Source: Leptospira bourretii (lineage in GTDB: Bacteria; Spirochaetota; Leptospiria; Leptospirales; Leptospiraceae). From it: DNA of 64,000 bases. Under the pieces are notes generated by a model. That model was given only the letters and a program-made list of their open reading frames with translations, had not been told where the DNA came from and searched no databases. This document shows, piece by piece, positions 38,639 through 50,400 of the stretch (positions are counted from its first letter, which is position 1; every line of letters starts with the position of its first letter). The stretch is taken from NCBI RefSeq assembly GCF_004770145.1, contig NZ_RQFW01000015.1, positions 1 through 64,000 on the forward strand, written 5' to 3'. Made by a program: the position numbers and the translations under genes.

Positions 38639-38976
38639 ACGAAGATAAAATTGGAATCCATTCGGAAGCGGTTGGGGACAAGGTAGTTGTTCATGTCCAA
38701 GGCAATTTGGACGTACACAACACACATAAAATTGAAAAGGATTTGATGGCTCTCGTAAATGCCGCAAGAAAACCTGTTGTTTTCAATTTGAGTGATGTTC
38801 CCTTTATCTCTTCTGCCGGACTACGTTTGCTCGTCACAACACTTCGCCTTTGCCAGGAACAAAAAATCAGCATTTCTATCTGTGGATTGCAACCCGCAGT
38901 GGAGAAAGTTTTCGATATCATTGGAATGCAGCAGCTATTTACAATTTATCCTGATTTAGACTCTGCTCTACAGTAA
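38635..38976 (+). CDS. STAS-domain anti-sigma-factor antagonist
   Basis: This 113-aa single STAS domain carries [19 protein letters not shown] near 50-70, where the Ser of the SSAG turn is the usual phosphorylation site of SpoIIAA/RsbV proteins. Its ATG overlaps the TGA of the preceding gene (ATGA), indicating translational coupling with the phosphatase/kinase fusion. No free sigma factor or RsbW gene is adjacent, so the output may be something other than a sigma factor. Confidence 0.92.
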   Translation: MNEDKIGIHSEAVGDKVVVHVQGNLDVHNTHKIEKDLMALVNAARKPVVFNLSDVPFISSAGLRLLVTTLRLCQEQKISISICGLQPAVEKVFDIIGMQQLFTIYPDLDSALQ

Positions 38977-39023
38977 AAATCACTTTTCTAAGTGATCCTA
39001 AACAAAACATTGGAAAAAAACTT

Positions 39024-40670
39024 ATGGAAACCAAGCAGTATTCCCTAAACAACCCGTTCAAAGAATCCAAGGCTCCGGAAACCCAAACCGGAATTTATGA
39101 TGATGCTCTCAAACTTGGAAAGGAACTCATTGAGAAACCGATCCTAGGGGGCGGAGAAGATAGAATCCGCGTCCAACACTCCAAAAACCGTATGACGGTT
39201 TGGGAGAGAATCAAAGTCCTTACTGACGAAGAACCAAATATCACCTACCAAAACTGGGGACCGAACTTAGACGGTGCCTCTATTGTGACTGGAATTTTAA
39301 ATATCAAAGGCCGTGATGTGGCAGTCTACGGACACGACTTCACCCTTCGTGCGGGTTCAATGGATGCCACGAATGGAAGTAAACTCGCTCGTCTCATCCA
39401 AATGGCAGGGACCCACGGAATCCCGCTCATCGGGATGAACGACTCGGCAGGTGCCTATGTTCCTGCGGGAGTGGGTGGACTCGACGGTTATTCGGAAGCA
39501 TTTACGGCACTTCGCAAAATCAGCGGTGTGGTTCCTTCCGTTATGTTAATGTTTGGTTTCAATGCGGGTGGTGGAGCTTACCTCCCACGCCAAGGATCGT
39601 TTATGATCCAATGTGATGGAACCTTCTTTGGTCTCACTGGACCTGGGGTGGTAAAATCCGTTCTTGGGGAAGACATTTCTGCCGAAGACTTAGGTGGGCC
39701 AAAAGTACATGGCCAGTCAGGTGTGGTCGATTTAGTCACAGGCGATGAATTAGGATCGCTTCGAACAGCCATCCGTCTTCTTTCTTATTTACCAGACAAT
39801 AACCATAGTTTTGCGCCGTTCTATCCGACTTCGGATCCAGTAGACAGGTTCATTTACGAAGAAGACATTCTTTTTAGAAAGACGTTTAATTCCCCAACAG
39901 GAATGAACACACCTTTTGATATCACACTTTACTTACAACAAATCTGTGATCACGGTGAGTTCTTTGAATTACAACCACAAAGAGCAAGAAACATTGTAAC
40001 AGCTTTTGGTCGTATCGGTGGTCACGTGGTGGGGTTTCTTGCCAATAACTCGGCAGTCTCTTCTGGTCAGATAGATATTGGAGCTTCTCGCAAAGGAACT
40101 CGTTTTGTAAGATTCTGTAACTTATACAATATCCCTATGGTATTTGTAGAAGATACAACTGGATTTTTACCAGGACGCGACCAAGAACACAATGGGATTG
40201 TTCTCGAAGGTAGAAAACTCCTGGATTCCATTATTGATCTTAGAACTCCAAGACTCACTCTTATCATTCGTAACGCGTTTGGTGGAGCGTATGCAACATT
40301 TAACTCCTATTTTACGGGAGCATCGATGGTGTTTGCACTTCCGACGGCAAGGATTGCGGTGATGGGTCCTGCAGGAAAAGAATACGTCTACAAAGATGAA
40401 ATCACAACCATCCAAAAAGAATTTTTGGTCAATGTGAAAAAAGGAATGAGTGAAAAAGAAGCAGCCGCCACTCGTGATGCAAAACTTTTCGAAATCGGGC
40501 AAAGATACGAAAAAGAACTGATGAATCCAAAAGAAGCACTTTCTCTTGGTTCTGTTTCCTCCATCATTTTACCGGGTTATACAAGAAACGTATTATCGAA
40601 AAACTTGAATTTCCTCATGTCCAAATACAAACCGGCGGAAATGTCCGGTCCTCAAAGGGAGTTTGAATAA
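39024..40670 (+). CDS. Acyl-CoA carboxylase carboxyltransferase subunit
   Basis: This 548-aa protein is a crotonase-fold carboxyltransferase with both halves. [19 protein letters not shown] and [10 protein letters not shown] are in the N half; [28 protein letters not shown] and AVMGPAGKE are in the C half. It resembles the beta subunits of propionyl-, methylcrotonyl- or acetyl-CoA carboxylases. The biotin-carrying subunit starts five bases downstream. The acyl substrate cannot be fixed from the motifs. Confidence 0.9.
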   Translation: METKQYSLNNPFKESKAPETQTGIYDDALKLGKELIEKPILGGGEDRIRVQHSKNRMTVWERIKVLTDEEPNITYQNWGPNLDGASIVTGILNIKGRDVAVYGHDFTLRAGSMDATNGSKLARLIQMAGTHGIPLIGMNDSAGAYVPAGVGGLDGYSEAFTALRKISGVVPSVMLMFGFNAGGGAYLPRQGSFMIQCDGTFFGLTGPGVVKSVLGEDISAEDLGGPKVHGQSGVVDLVTGDELGSLRTAIRLLSYLPDNNHSFAPFYPTSDPVDRFIYEEDILFRKTFNSPTGMNTPFDITLYLQQICDHGEFFELQPQRARNIVTAFGRIGGHVVGFLANNSAVSSGQIDIGASRKGTRFVRFCNLYNIPMVFVEDTTGFLPGRDQEHNGIVLEGRKLLDSIIDLRTPRLTLIIRNAFGGAYATFNSYFTGASMVFALPTARIAVMGPAGKEYVYKDEITTIQKEFLVNVKKGMSEKEAAATRDAKLFEIGQRYEKELMNPKEALSLGSVSSIILPGYTRNVLSKNLNFLMSKYKPAEMSGPQREFE

Positions 40671-40675
40671 TTTTC

Positions 40676-43429
40676 ATGTTAGATAAGAATTTAAAACGCA
40701 TTCAGTTCCAAGAATCCGAATCGGCATGGATTCGTTCCTTTACTGTGGAATCGATCAAATGTCTGATTGTTTGCCGTGGCCCTGTTCGTAAAGAAACGAT
40801 GGATGTTTTCGATGCGATTGGTGTGAAGGAATACGGAATTTTACTTTCCGAAAAAGACTCCATCGTTTACCCAAAGGCCCTTGCACCGGAACTTCGTAAC
40901 TTCCGATTCCCAGAAAATATCCACCGAGTTCCCGATTATATGGGAGCTGGGAAAGAAGAGAAAGAACAACGCATCCACCAAATCATTGGAATCACCAAAG
41001 ACAATGGATACACTCATATCTTTGCTGGTTACGGATTTATGGCAGAAGATGCAGAATTCATTGAAGCCATTGAAAAAGCAGGGATCACGTTTATGGGACC
41101 AAGTTCCCATGTGGCAAAAGGTGCTGGCGCCAAAGACGAAGCAAAAAAACTCGCAAGAAGTCTAAATGTATCGGTAACTCCTGGTGTTGATAATATCACT
41201 GCCCTTGCTTTACTTCGTAAAACGGGAAATTCCAAAGATGGACTTCTCAAAGTTGCAAAAGAAAATAACTTAAACTTTTCTTTTAATGATTCCAAAGCAT
41301 TGGAAGACAATGCGGAAGACTTACTCCAACTTTCTTATGAAAAAACCATAGACATCACTTCTATCCCTGATTTACAAAAAGAGTCTTCCATCCTTTGTGA
41401 AGATATTTGGAAAAAGTATCCAGGCAAACGAATCCGATTCAAATACATCGGTGGTGGTGGTGGAAAGGGACAACGTGTCATCAGTGAAAAATCAGAAATT
41501 GATGCTGCTGTTATGGAAATCCTTGCGGAATCTAAAGTGACGGCCGTTGGTTCCAACAGAAACTTCTTAATTGAACTTAACATCGAAAACACACGCCATA
41601 ACGAAATCCAGCTCATCGGTAACGGAGAATGGTCCTTGTCTCTTGGTGGTCGTGATTGTTCTTTGCAAATGCACGAACAAAAACTTTTGGAAATTTCGCA
41701 AACGGTTGAGTTACTCCAAAAAGAAGCTGATCTTGTTCGATCTTCTAACGCCAAAAAAGCTACCATCCTCGACAAAGATGTTCAAACTTTAAAAGATATG
41801 GAACACCAAGCAGAAGTGTTTGGAAAGGCAATTCGTTTGAATTCTGTTTCTACGTTTGAATGTATTGTTGAAGGTAATAGTTTCTTCTTCATGGAAGTAA
41901 ACACAAGGATTCAGGTGGAACACCGTGTGACTGAGATGGTGTACAAAATGAAGTTCACCAACCCGAATGATCCGAATGATTTTTTCTACATTGACTCTCT
42001 TGTGGAAGCGATGGCGGTTCTTTCCATCCACGGTCCAAGAGTTCCAAAGCCGGAACGAATTGTCAGAAACGTATCTGGTGCAGAAGTTCGGATCAATGCG
42101 ACAAACCGTGCACTCCAACCTCACGCAGGTGGGATCATCCAAAACTGGTCGAATGCTCTTCCTGAAGAAATTCGTGATGACCAAGGGATTTGTACTCGTA
42201 ACCCCGATACAGGTGCCTTTGTTCATTACAACCTTGCTGGAGCTTATGACTCAAACGTGGCTCTTCTTGTTTCTTATGGAAATTCAAGAACGGAAAACTT
42301 AGAAATTTTAGGTAATATCCTTCGCAAAACAGAACTTAGAGGGCAAAACCTCGAAACCAACTTACTCGTTCACTATGGACTCATCCAGTGGATTTTGGGT
42401 AAGGATGCGATGTTCAAACCATCCACTGCGTTTATGATTTCCTACTTGGCTGGAATCGGTTCCTTACAATCCATCATCAACGATTTGGATTTGGAATATC
42501 TTTGGTCAGAAAAAACCAAGGCTGCAGATCCAGATTTGAAAAAAGTCCTAAACAAAAAGATGACCCTTGTGATTCGTCCTTTGGAACGTCTCCTAGCAAA
42601 TCCACATTTACTCGGTGGATTCCTTGGGTATTTCGATGGAAAACTTTGGACTCGTAATGGGAACAATCTTGCGTTCAATGAAAACCCGATCCAATTTTTG
42701 GATTCTTTGTATTACTATTTGAATTTGGATACAACGGAAGAAAAGCCAAGCTCTGAAAAGATTTGGGATCATGACGCTACGTTATTAAACGAAGCCAAAG
42801 CATTTTATTCCGAACTATCCAAACGAACAGGGCTTAGTTCTTGGAAGGATCTATCGGATGCACTTGCAAAAGGTAAAAATCCATCTAAGTCACTTTCTGA
42901 TGATCTTTGGAATGCTTCGGTGGCAAGTCATAACGGTTTCCAAGCTGGTCTTGAAACGCTTTTACTCCTACCAAAAATTGGTATCAAATCCAACTTCTTT
43001 GGTTTGGATGTGAATGCGGATTTGGATGGGGTAGTGCCAGATGAATTCAAAAACAAAGACACACGGGATGCGTTTATCAAAACACTGAACCCTCCTCCAA
43101 AAATGTCTGGGGATGAAATTGTGGCTCCTATGGGTGGAATGTTCTACTCAAAAGAAGCACCAAATCTTCCTATGCTCATCAATGAAGGGGACCATTTCCA
43201 AGCGGGCCAACCTCTCTTTATCATTGAAGTGATGAAGATGTTTAACAAAATTTTGGCACCTGTCAGTGGAACCATTGTGAAAAACTTAATGGTGGATTCA
43301 GACGGAAAGATCGTGACAAAAGCACAACCCATCTTTAAAATCAAACCGGATGAAATTCTAAAGGAAGAATCTCCTGAAGATATTCGTTCTAGAAAAGTAA
43401 AAGTAACAAAGGAATTGGGTCTCGGCTAA
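40676..43429 (+). CDS. Acyl-CoA carboxylase biotin carboxylase/biotin carrier fusion
   Basis: This 917-aa protein combines an atypical biotin carboxylase with a C-terminal biotinyl domain. It shows HIFAGYGFMAEDAEFIEAIE, GPSSHVAKGAGAKDEAKKLA, the ATP-grasp glycine loop YIGGGGGKGQ, the FFMEVNTRIQVEHRVTEM active region, and EVRINA. The biotin site near 870 reads IEVMKMFNK instead of EAMKM; the target Lys is kept. A helical insert (about 560-800) lies between. It pairs with the carboxyltransferase gene directly upstream. Its stop codon abuts the stop codon of the convergent cheB. Confidence 0.9.
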   Translation: MLDKNLKRIQFQESESAWIRSFTVESIKCLIVCRGPVRKETMDVFDAIGVKEYGILLSEKDSIVYPKALAPELRNFRFPENIHRVPDYMGAGKEEKEQRIHQIIGITKDNGYTHIFAGYGFMAEDAEFIEAIEKAGITFMGPSSHVAKGAGAKDEAKKLARSLNVSVTPGVDNITALALLRKTGNSKDGLLKVAKENNLNFSFNDSKALEDNAEDLLQLSYEKTIDITSIPDLQKESSILCEDIWKKYPGKRIRFKYIGGGGGKGQRVISEKSEIDAAVMEILAESKVTAVGSNRNFLIELNIENTRHNEIQLIGNGEWSLSLGGRDCSLQMHEQKLLEISQTVELLQKEADLVRSSNAKKATILDKDVQTLKDMEHQAEVFGKAIRLNSVSTFECIVEGNSFFFMEVNTRIQVEHRVTEMVYKMKFTNPNDPNDFFYIDSLVEAMAVLSIHGPRVPKPERIVRNVSGAEVRINATNRALQPHAGGIIQNWSNALPEEIRDDQGICTRNPDTGAFVHYNLAGAYDSNVALLVSYGNSRTENLEILGNILRKTELRGQNLETNLLVHYGLIQWILGKDAMFKPSTAFMISYLAGIGSLQSIINDLDLEYLWSEKTKAADPDLKKVLNKKMTLVIRPLERLLANPHLLGGFLGYFDGKLWTRNGNNLAFNENPIQFLDSLYYYLNLDTTEEKPSSEKIWDHDATLLNEAKAFYSELSKRTGLSSWKDLSDALAKGKNPSKSLSDDLWNASVASHNGFQAGLETLLLLPKIGIKSNFFGLDVNADLDGVVPDEFKNKDTRDAFIKTLNPPPKMSGDEIVAPMGGMFYSKEAPNLPMLINEGDHFQAGQPLFIIEVMKMFNKILAPVSGTIVKNLMVDSDGKIVTKAQPIFKIKPDEILKEESPEDIRSRKVKVTKELGLG

Positions 43430-44482
43430 CTAACCGTAACCCACAATTGTTTTGTAAATTTCAGTGAGGGGGAGGATGTGATTCACACCTCCTCTTTTGA
43501 TTGCCTCTTTCGGCATTCCAAAAACAACAGATGTTTCTTCATTTTGGGCAATTGTATCAGCCCCAGCTTCCTTCATTTCCAAAAGTCCAGATGCCCCATC
43601 ATCACCCATCCCTGTCATAATGATGCCTTTGGAATTTTGTCCCGCTTGTCTTGCGACAGAACGAAATAATACATCCACAGAAGGTTTGTGTCGATTCACT
43701 AAAGGACCATCTGCAACATCCACAAAATACTGGGCGCCAGATCGCCGAACTGTCATATGGCGGTTCCCTGGTGCGATGAGCGCAAGCCCTCTCACAACTC
43801 GGTCTCCATCTTTTGCTTCCCTGACGCTAATATCGCAGATAGAATCCAATCGTTTGGCAAAAGTTTCAGTGAACTTTTCAGGCATGTGTTGTACAATCAC
43901 AATCCCTGGAGTTTTGTCTCTTGCGAGTTTTGTGAGAACTTCTTCGAGGGCAATGGTTCCTCCTGTGGAAGTTCCAATGGCGACAATTTTTTCTGTGGCT
44001 TGTAGCTGAGAAATATCTTGGTTTTTTTCCGTTTTGATTGAAAATTCTTTTCTTTCTTTTGGATTGGGTAGAGCTTTTAAGGAAACGGATGCAGCTGCAA
44101 TCACTGCATCGGTCAATTCTATTGTGGATTCATGTAAAAAATCTTTTAATCCAATTTTTGGTTTTGTGATGATTTCGCAGGCACCTAAGCTCATGGCAAT
44201 CAATGCTGTGTCGGAACCTTCTGTCGTTAAAGTGGAACAAATCACAACAGGAGTGGGTCGTTCTGTCATAATTTTTTTCAAGAAAGACAGTCCGTCCATC
44301 CTTGGCATTTCGATATCTAATACAATCACGTCGGGCCAATGACTATTCATTTTGTCCATAGCAAAAATCGGATCGGAGGCACTGCCCAGAAATTCAAAGG
44401 TTGGATCCGATTTGAATATTTCAGTTAACACTTGTCTTACGACAGCTGAATCATCGATTACAAACACCTTGATTTTTTTCAT
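43430..44482 (-). CDS. cheB: Chemotaxis response regulator / protein-glutamate methylesterase CheB
   Basis: This 350-aa protein has an N-terminal receiver ([25 protein letters not shown], phospho-Asp near 56) and a C-terminal methylesterase. The catalytic residues are in AIGTSTGG (Ser near 170), QHMPEKFT (His) and [11 protein letters not shown] (Asp). It removes methyl groups from MCP glutamates and also deamidates. It is the last gene of the che array, four bases after cheD. Confidence 0.96.
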   Translation of the reverse strand: MKKIKVFVIDDSAVVRQVLTEIFKSDPTFEFLGSASDPIFAMDKMNSHWPDVIVLDIEMPRMDGLSFLKKIMTERPTPVVICSTLTTEGSDTALIAMSLGACEIITKPKIGLKDFLHESTIELTDAVIAAASVSLKALPNPKERKEFSIKTEKNQDISQLQATEKIVAIGTSTGGTIALEEVLTKLARDKTPGIVIVQHMPEKFTETFAKRLDSICDISVREAKDGDRVVRGLALIAPGNRHMTVRRSGAQYFVDVADGPLVNRHKPSVDVLFRSVARQAGQNSKGIIMTGMGDDGASGLLEMKEAGADTIAQNEETSVVFGMPKEAIKRGGVNHILPLTEIYKTIVGYG

Positions 44483-44486
44483 AAAT

Positions 44487-44975
44487 TTATTTTTTCTCTA
44501 CCCAAACTTCGCCGTCCCAGACAGTAAAATATATTTTTCTGGATAAAGTTCCGCCTGTATCTTCGGAAATGATTTTAATTTCATTTTCCTTTAAAATCTT
44601 TTTTGCAAATTCAGCATTTCGTGAACCCACGTTCGAAGTGGAATTGTCCTTTAGTATTTCCCTTTCTTCATGTAAAAACATATTGGATCCTCCGAAGATT
44701 TTTGCATAAAATTCGTTAGGTTTTGTGTGGTGTTTTTTTATTTCTGTCAAAAAAAACAAAATAGCATCGGTTCCATATTTATGAGTTTTTTCGAGATGTT
44801 GATCCGTTTGGCTTGGAAGTAGGTAATGACACATTCCCCCGATGTGTTTGTCCGGATGCCACAAGACAATGGAAACACAAGAACCAAGTAAGGTTCTCAC
44901 TCTAAATTCGGGTCCTCCGAAGAAAATTTCTCCAGGGTTTAGAAACCGGTCAGTTACTACATTTGGTGAATCCAT
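44487..44975 (-). CDS. cheD: Chemoreceptor glutamine deamidase CheD
   Basis: This protein of about 162 aa shows CheD motifs: [20 protein letters not shown] with the catalytic Cys near 32, then GMCHYLLPS with the His. It deamidates receptor glutamines and can bind CheC-type phosphatases. The ATG at 44975 shares a base with the cheW stop (TGATG). A GTG one codon earlier is also in frame. Confidence 0.94.
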   Translation of the reverse strand: MDSPNVVTDRFLNPGEIFFGGPEFRVRTLLGSCVSIVLWHPDKHIGGMCHYLLPSQTDQHLEKTHKYGTDAILFFLTEIKKHHTKPNEFYAKIFGGSNMFLHEEREILKDNSTSNVGSRNAEFAKKILKENEIKIISEDTGGTLSRKIYFTVWDGEVWVEKK

Positions 44976-45451
44976 CACACAACATTGGACGATGATTCTT
45001 GGATGGATTGTAACTCCGAAAGCTCCAGAATTTGGTTTACTTTTAGGATAATGACAAATTTATTCTCTAATTTTCCTAGGCCTTGGATAAAATCCAAACG
45101 GATTTTTGAACCAAAACTAGGTGGTTCTTCAATGGACTCTGGCGTAATATCTACCACTTCGTTGACTGCATCCACTAGTAAACCAACATCAATGATTTCA
45201 TTTTCCAGTTTGATTTCAGTAATGATGATACAAGTTTTACGGTTGGTTTCGGTTTTTTTTCTATAAAATCTCATATTGAGATCTATCACGGGAACCACAT
45301 TCCCCCTTAGGTTAATGACACCAGGTATATACTCTGGCATCATCGGCACATGGGTCACAGATTCGAATTCAATGATCTCTTTGATATATAAAATTCCTAG
45401 CCCAAAGAGTTCTTCCGAAATTAAAAAAGTTAGGTATTGAAGTTCCTGCAT
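44975..45451 (-). CDS. cheW: Chemotaxis coupling protein CheW
   Basis: This 158-aa SH3-like CheW domain reads LTFLISEELFGLGILYIKEI, PEYIPGVINLRGNVVPVIDL, and LVDAVNEVVDI with a C-terminal helix. It bridges MCP tips to the CheA P5 domain in the receptor array. It sits between the MCP gene and cheD and overlaps cheD by one base. Confidence 0.96.
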   Translation of the reverse strand: MQELQYLTFLISEELFGLGILYIKEIIEFESVTHVPMMPEYIPGVINLRGNVVPVIDLNMRFYRKKTETNRKTCIIITEIKLENEIIDVGLLVDAVNEVVDITPESIEEPPSFGSKIRLDFIQGLGKLENKFVIILKVNQILELSELQSIQESSSNVV

Positions 45452-45473
45452 ATCGATATCCTACTTTAATCTT

Positions 45474-48188
45474 TTAATATTTTTGGAACTTGTTATTATC
45501 ATCTGACGAGTCCACCTTTCTTGGGTTTGGTGTTTGTAGTCGAGTGGCAGTTTTGGACATTGGTTTTGAGTGTTTTGAATCTAAGGCAGATTGGAGTGTT
45601 GATTGTTTTCCCAATTTGAAAAAACTAATAGAAGAAAGTAGTTTCTCTGCTTGTGCTTGTAACTCCTCCGCAATGGCTGCGAGTTCTTCCGATGCACTTG
45701 CTGATTGTTGGGAAACCTGGTCTAGTTGACCCATGGCTTTATTCACTTCATTCACTCCGGAAGATTGTTCCTGACTTGCTGCCGTAATTTCTTGCACAAG
45801 GTCTGCTGTTTTATTGATGGCTGGAACAATTTCTTCAATGAGTTTTCCTGCAGACTCTGCAATTTGAACAGAACTTCCAGCTAAACTTCCAATTTCATTG
45901 GCCGATTTTTGTGACCGTTCTGCCAATTTTCTCACTTCTGAGGCTACAACTGCAAAGCCTTTTCCATGTTCTCCTGCTCTTGCTGCTTCGATTGCAGCAT
46001 TTAATGCAAGTAAGTTGGTTTGGTAAGCAATGTCTTCAATAATGGAAATTTTATCTGCAATCTCTTTCATTGCGGAGACTGTATTTCTGACTGCTTCTCC
46101 ACCTTGTTTTGCATCTCTAGCAGATTTTGTGGCAATGGTATCTGTCTGTTTTGCATTTTCAGCATTTTGGTCAATGGAGGCTCCCATCTCTTCCAAGGAA
46201 GCTGATGTTTCTTCTACAGAAGCTGCTTGTTCACTGGCACCTTGGGAGAGTGTACTGGCAGTGGATGCCACTTCGTCTGCAGCGTTGACAAGCGCATCAG
46301 TGTTTGTTCTTACATCGTTGATGATATCAACTAATTTTTTAGAGGTATTATTGAAAGAATCTCTAAGTTTAGCAAATCCTCCCTCGTATTCGCTAGTGAT
46401 CAATTGTGTGAGATCACCTTTTTCTAATGCAGAGAGTCCAACAACGAGATCATCTACAATACGTGCCGTTTCGATTGCAAGATTCTTTTGTTCTGTGATG
46501 TCGGTGGCAAATTTAATGACCTTATATGGTTTTCCGTTCAAATCAAGAATTGGATTGTAGGTGGCTTGCAACCAAACTGCTTTTCCATCTTTTCCTATCC
46601 TTCGGTATTCAGCTGTTTGGTATTCGCTTCGGTTGAGCGCTGCCCAGAACTGTCTGTATTCTTCTGAGTTGACCATAGCTGGTTCCACAAACATTCTATG
46701 GTGTTTGCCCACAATTTCTTGTAATCCATAACCCATTGTTTTTAAAAAGATATCATTTGCAGTGATGATTGTTCCGTCCATGTTGAATTCAATTGTCGCT
46801 TGTGCTTTGTTAATTGCTTCGATTTGGCCAATAAATTCTCTTACTAGTTTTTTGTTTTCTGTGATATCGGTAGCAAATTTAATGACTTTGTATGGTCGAC
46901 CATTCGCATCAAGAATTGGTGTGTAAGTGGCTTGTAACCAAATTTCTTTTCCATTTTTCCCAAGCCGTTTGAATTCGGATGATTGGTATTCCCCTCGATT
47001 GAGAGCGGCCCAAAATTGGCGATAGGCTTCAGAATTCGCTTCTTGTGACTCGAGGAAAATTCTATGGTGTTGGCCTTTGATTTCAGTTAGACTGTAATCC
47101 ATTAAATTGAGGAACTTTTCATTTGCTGTTGTGATCGTTCCATCCATACTGAATTCAATGGTTGCTTGTGATCTTTCAATGGCTTTCGAATTCGCATTGG
47201 CTTCCGTAACATCCGCCCATTCCACTACACTGCCCAAACGTTCGCCAGAATTTGTAATGATAGGGTTAGCAATTAAATTAAACTCTCTGTTTCCTATTTT
47301 AATACTAGTTTTGTGTTCGGATGTGAAGGTTCCAAGAAGCCTACGTTGGTGACTTGGGTCTTTATGGTAACTATCAATATTACTTCCCATTAGATCTTTG
47401 AGTGAAAAATTTCGAATTTGGGTTTTGATGTCTGCTTCCGATTTGTCAAACATATTGTGAATTGATTTGTTCATGTAGACAACTTTCAAATCTAAGTCGG
47501 CAATCATAACGTTTGTAGAGACGCAATCTAAGGCTGTTTTGATCTGAATTGCATCTCTTAGTGGTTTCCCAACTTGTTTGAGTAGTAAAAATAGCAGGCT
47601 AGCAGTGATGAGAAGAAAAATAATTCCTGAGATATAAACCGGGAATAGTTTTTCCTTTGGAGTCACCATACCTTTTGAAATTTCTGAAATACTTTCTTTT
47701 GTGAGTTGGGAATTCCATTTGGAGATAGAACTAGAGTAGGGTTTCCAATATTCCGAAAGATTTGACTTTAAATTTTCTTTTTTTGTGAGATCCTCTGGTT
47801 CGTTAACATAGGATTTTATTATGTTTAAATAATCATCCTTTTGGGAGATAGTTGTTTTTATGATTGTCGATTCTTCTGAAGATTTTGGAAGAGATACAAT
47901 TTGTTCCCAAGCTGAATTCAGTTTTTCTAAGTCATATTTAATTTTGGCAACATAGGTTTTGTCAACTTCTTGCGACTGGAGAACAGTGAAGAGATCGGAT
48001 TGGATTGATTGACTTAGGTTCCAAATGGATGTTAGGTTTTCCGTTTTTTGCAGATGAATCCGTGTTGTTTCTTCCGAATGACTTACATCTGTAAGTATTC
48101 CCCAAGAATAAGCAGAAGTCCAAATTACAAAAATTAGACCTGTAAGAAAAAAGCCTATTAGCTTAGTGCTTATCTTTATATTTTTCAT
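45474..48188 (-). CDS. Methyl-accepting chemotaxis protein with three PAS domains
   Basis: This 904-aa receptor has TM1 near 10-32 and a periplasmic helical region of about 150 residues. TM2 is near 185-207. Three PAS domains follow (about 211-330, 338-445 and 459-566); the second and third are near copies of each other, both with QFWAALNR and [17 protein letters not shown]-like segment (about 570-620) leads to a long signalling coiled coil with the hairpin tip [20 protein letters not shown] and [19 protein letters not shown]. The Aer-type PAS pattern suggests a redox or internal signal. It lies 10 bases after cheA. Confidence 0.95.
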   Translation of the reverse strand: MKNIKISTKLIGFFLTGLIFVIWTSAYSWGILTDVSHSEETTRIHLQKTENLTSIWNLSQSIQSDLFTVLQSQEVDKTYVAKIKYDLEKLNSAWEQIVSLPKSSEESTIIKTTISQKDDYLNIIKSYVNEPEDLTKKENLKSNLSEYWKPYSSSISKWNSQLTKESISEISKGMVTPKEKLFPVYISGIIFLLITASLLFLLLKQVGKPLRDAIQIKTALDCVSTNVMIADLDLKVVYMNKSIHNMFDKSEADIKTQIRNFSLKDLMGSNIDSYHKDPSHQRRLLGTFTSEHKTSIKIGNREFNLIANPIITNSGERLGSVVEWADVTEANANSKAIERSQATIEFSMDGTITTANEKFLNLMDYSLTEIKGQHHRIFLESQEANSEAYRQFWAALNRGEYQSSEFKRLGKNGKEIWLQATYTPILDANGRPYKVIKFATDITENKKLVREFIGQIEAINKAQATIEFNMDGTIITANDIFLKTMGYGLQEIVGKHHRMFVEPAMVNSEEYRQFWAALNRSEYQTAEYRRIGKDGKAVWLQATYNPILDLNGKPYKVIKFATDITEQKNLAIETARIVDDLVVGLSALEKGDLTQLITSEYEGGFAKLRDSFNNTSKKLVDIINDVRTNTDALVNAADEVASTASTLSQGASEQAASVEETSASLEEMGASIDQNAENAKQTDTIATKSARDAKQGGEAVRNTVSAMKEIADKISIIEDIAYQTNLLALNAAIEAARAGEHGKGFAVVASEVRKLAERSQKSANEIGSLAGSSVQIAESAGKLIEEIVPAINKTADLVQEITAASQEQSSGVNEVNKAMGQLDQVSQQSASASEELAAIAEELQAQAEKLLSSISFFKLGKQSTLQSALDSKHSKPMSKTATRLQTPNPRKVDSSDDNNKFQKY

Positions 48189-48198
48189 ATCATCCTCT

Positions 48199-50400
48199 TC
48201 ATTTATATAATCTTTCGTTTTCTACTGCAATGGTTCTTTCAAATAGGGACGGGATGTCAATGATCAAGGCCACGTTCCCATCTCCGAGAATGCTTGACCC
48301 ACTAACACCTTTTACATGGCGAAATACGGATCCCATTGGTTTGATGACTGTTTGGTATTCGCCCAGAAGTCGTTCTACTACGATTCCTGCTTTTTTTTCT
48401 CCATTTCTAACAATGACGATATTTTCTCTGGAGTTTTCTCCACTCGATTCACACGGGTAATAATCTTTCAGACGAAGAAATGGAATTAAATTTCCTCGAA
48501 GGGCAAAGAATTGATTGGAATCTACTTTGTTATCATCTGTAAAATGTAAACATTCTAATACCATATCCATCGGTATGATGAATTGGTTTTTCCCAACCTC
48601 TACCAAAAATCCATCGATGATGGCAAGTGTGAGTGGGAGCCGAATGATAAATCGACTTCCTTGGTTTGGTGTGGATTTTACGGTTATGGAACCTCTGAGG
48701 GATTCAATATTTTGTAAAACTACATCAAGTCCCACACCTCTTCCGGAAACATTGGTGATTTGTGAGGCTGTTGATAGGCCAGGATGAAAAAGAAGTTTAA
48801 AAATTTCATCTTCCGAATCGGGTAGTGGCCCAGACACAAGGCCTTTATCAATTCCCTTTTGCCAAACCTTTTCTTTTTGAATTCCGTTTCCGTCATCAGT
48901 GATTTCTATCACAACACTTCCTGCTTCATGGAAGGCATTTAGTTTGATGATACCTTGCTTTGGTTTTCCTTTTTTTTCCCTTTCTGCGGAAGTTTCTAAT
49001 CCGTGGTCACAAGCGTTTCTAACTAAGTGTGTGAGTGGGTCACCTAACTTATCAACAATATTGCGGTCGAGTTCCGTTTCGTTTCCTTCGGTGATAAGTT
49101 TGATATCCTTTCCAAGTTCTTTCCCTAAATCGCGAACAGTCCTTGTATATTTCTGGAAGGTATCTCCGATTGGAACCATCCTTAGTTTTAACGAAATTTC
49201 TCTTACTTCGTTTAGAAGACGCATCGCAAGCATAGACGACTCTTGTAAGTTGGAATCTTCTATGGAACCAATGAGTTGATTCATATTTGCACAGGAAACT
49301 ACAAGTTCTCCCACACGATTGATCAATTTATCAATTCGTTTTGAATCTACCTTGATGGTTGCTGATTTATTTTGGTCTTGTTTTTGATTGGTGGGCGTTT
49401 TATCTTCGCGTAACTCATCTGAAGATAAGTTGGAAAGAGGGGAAGATGGATTTTCTTCTGAGTTCGTGCTGATCCCTGTTTTTCTTTTTTTTAGTTCTTC
49501 AAAATAATCAATAAGACTAGCATCTGTTAATATTTGGATTTCTCTCCAAATGTTTCCAAGTAAAATTTCTTCTTCTGGGAGTTGGAAGGATAGGTCTGCT
49601 AAATCTTCAATATTCGCATCAGGAGGAAGAATGTGTAAAAAAGAATCGGCTTCAATAAAGTTAAAAACTTTTCTAACCGCATCCAAACCGGCGTCAGAAT
49701 CCAAGTGGATTTCAAAGCCCAAGTAACAAGATTCTGGATCAAAATCCATAGTGTTTGGAATGGTTTCTGAAATGATTTTCACCGATTGAATTTTCCCGAT
49801 TTTTTTTAAATATCCAATAAACGAGATAGGATCTAATCCTTGGGAAAAAACGTTACGGTTGGGTCGAAATGAAATCAGATATCCAGGGATTGAATCCTTA
49901 TGATTTTGGATGGTTTGAGTTTGATTTTCTGCAGAAACCAAATGTTTCGATTTTTTATCTAAAACAATTTCGTTTTCATTCTGGTTTTGTTTTTCTTCTG
50001 CGGTAACAATTTCAGAACCTTGGAAGGGTTTCATTAAATCCAAAATTGAATTTCCCTGCATGATTTTTGACTCTGGGATTTTGCCTTTGGTTTCTTCTGC
50101 GACTAAATAGGAAAGGTGGTCTTTTGCTTTGAGTAGAATTTCCGTTAATTCAGCTTGGAATTTGATTTCATGAGAACGCAATCGATCTAGTAGGTTTTCC
50201 ACAACATGGGTAAACTTCACTGTGGATTCAAATCCAAACATTCCTGCTGTCCCTTTGATTGTATGAACCGCTCGAAAGATGGCATTCAAATCTTCATCAC
50301 TAGGGGTAGATGTTTCCGTACGTAAGAGAATTGCCTCCATATCCCGAAGGAATTCATCGGATTCAACTAAATAGGCATCTATAACCTCTGTTAAATCCAT
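48199..50400 (-). CDS. cheA: Chemotaxis histidine kinase CheA
   Basis: This 733-aa CheA has the P1 HPt domain with [15 protein letters not shown] (His near 47). A variable middle with a P2-like part spans about 165-300. P3 is [19 protein letters not shown] (about 350-415). The P4 ATPase has [21 protein letters not shown] and GRGVGLDVV, and a CheW-like P5 lies at about 590-733. It phosphorylates CheY and CheB. The ATG overlaps the stop codon of the upstream STAS gene (TAATG). Confidence 0.96.
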   Translation of the reverse strand: MDLTEVIDAYLVESDEFLRDMEAILLRTETSTPSDEDLNAIFRAVHTIKGTAGMFGFESTVKFTHVVENLLDRLRSHEIKFQAELTEILLKAKDHLSYLVAEETKGKIPESKIMQGNSILDLMKPFQGSEIVTAEEKQNQNENEIVLDKKSKHLVSAENQTQTIQNHKDSIPGYLISFRPNRNVFSQGLDPISFIGYLKKIGKIQSVKIISETIPNTMDFDPESCYLGFEIHLDSDAGLDAVRKVFNFIEADSFLHILPPDANIEDLADLSFQLPEEEILLGNIWREIQILTDASLIDYFEELKKRKTGISTNSEENPSSPLSNLSSDELREDKTPTNQKQDQNKSATIKVDSKRIDKLINRVGELVVSCANMNQLIGSIEDSNLQESSMLAMRLLNEVREISLKLRMVPIGDTFQKYTRTVRDLGKELGKDIKLITEGNETELDRNIVDKLGDPLTHLVRNACDHGLETSAEREKKGKPKQGIIKLNAFHEAGSVVIEITDDGNGIQKEKVWQKGIDKGLVSGPLPDSEDEIFKLLFHPGLSTASQITNVSGRGVGLDVVLQNIESLRGSITVKSTPNQGSRFIIRLPLTLAIIDGFLVEVGKNQFIIPMDMVLECLHFTDDNKVDSNQFFALRGNLIPFLRLKDYYPCESSGENSRENIVIVRNGEKKAGIVVERLLGEYQTVIKPMGSVFRHVKGVSGSSILGDGNVALIIDIPSLFERTIAVENERLYK

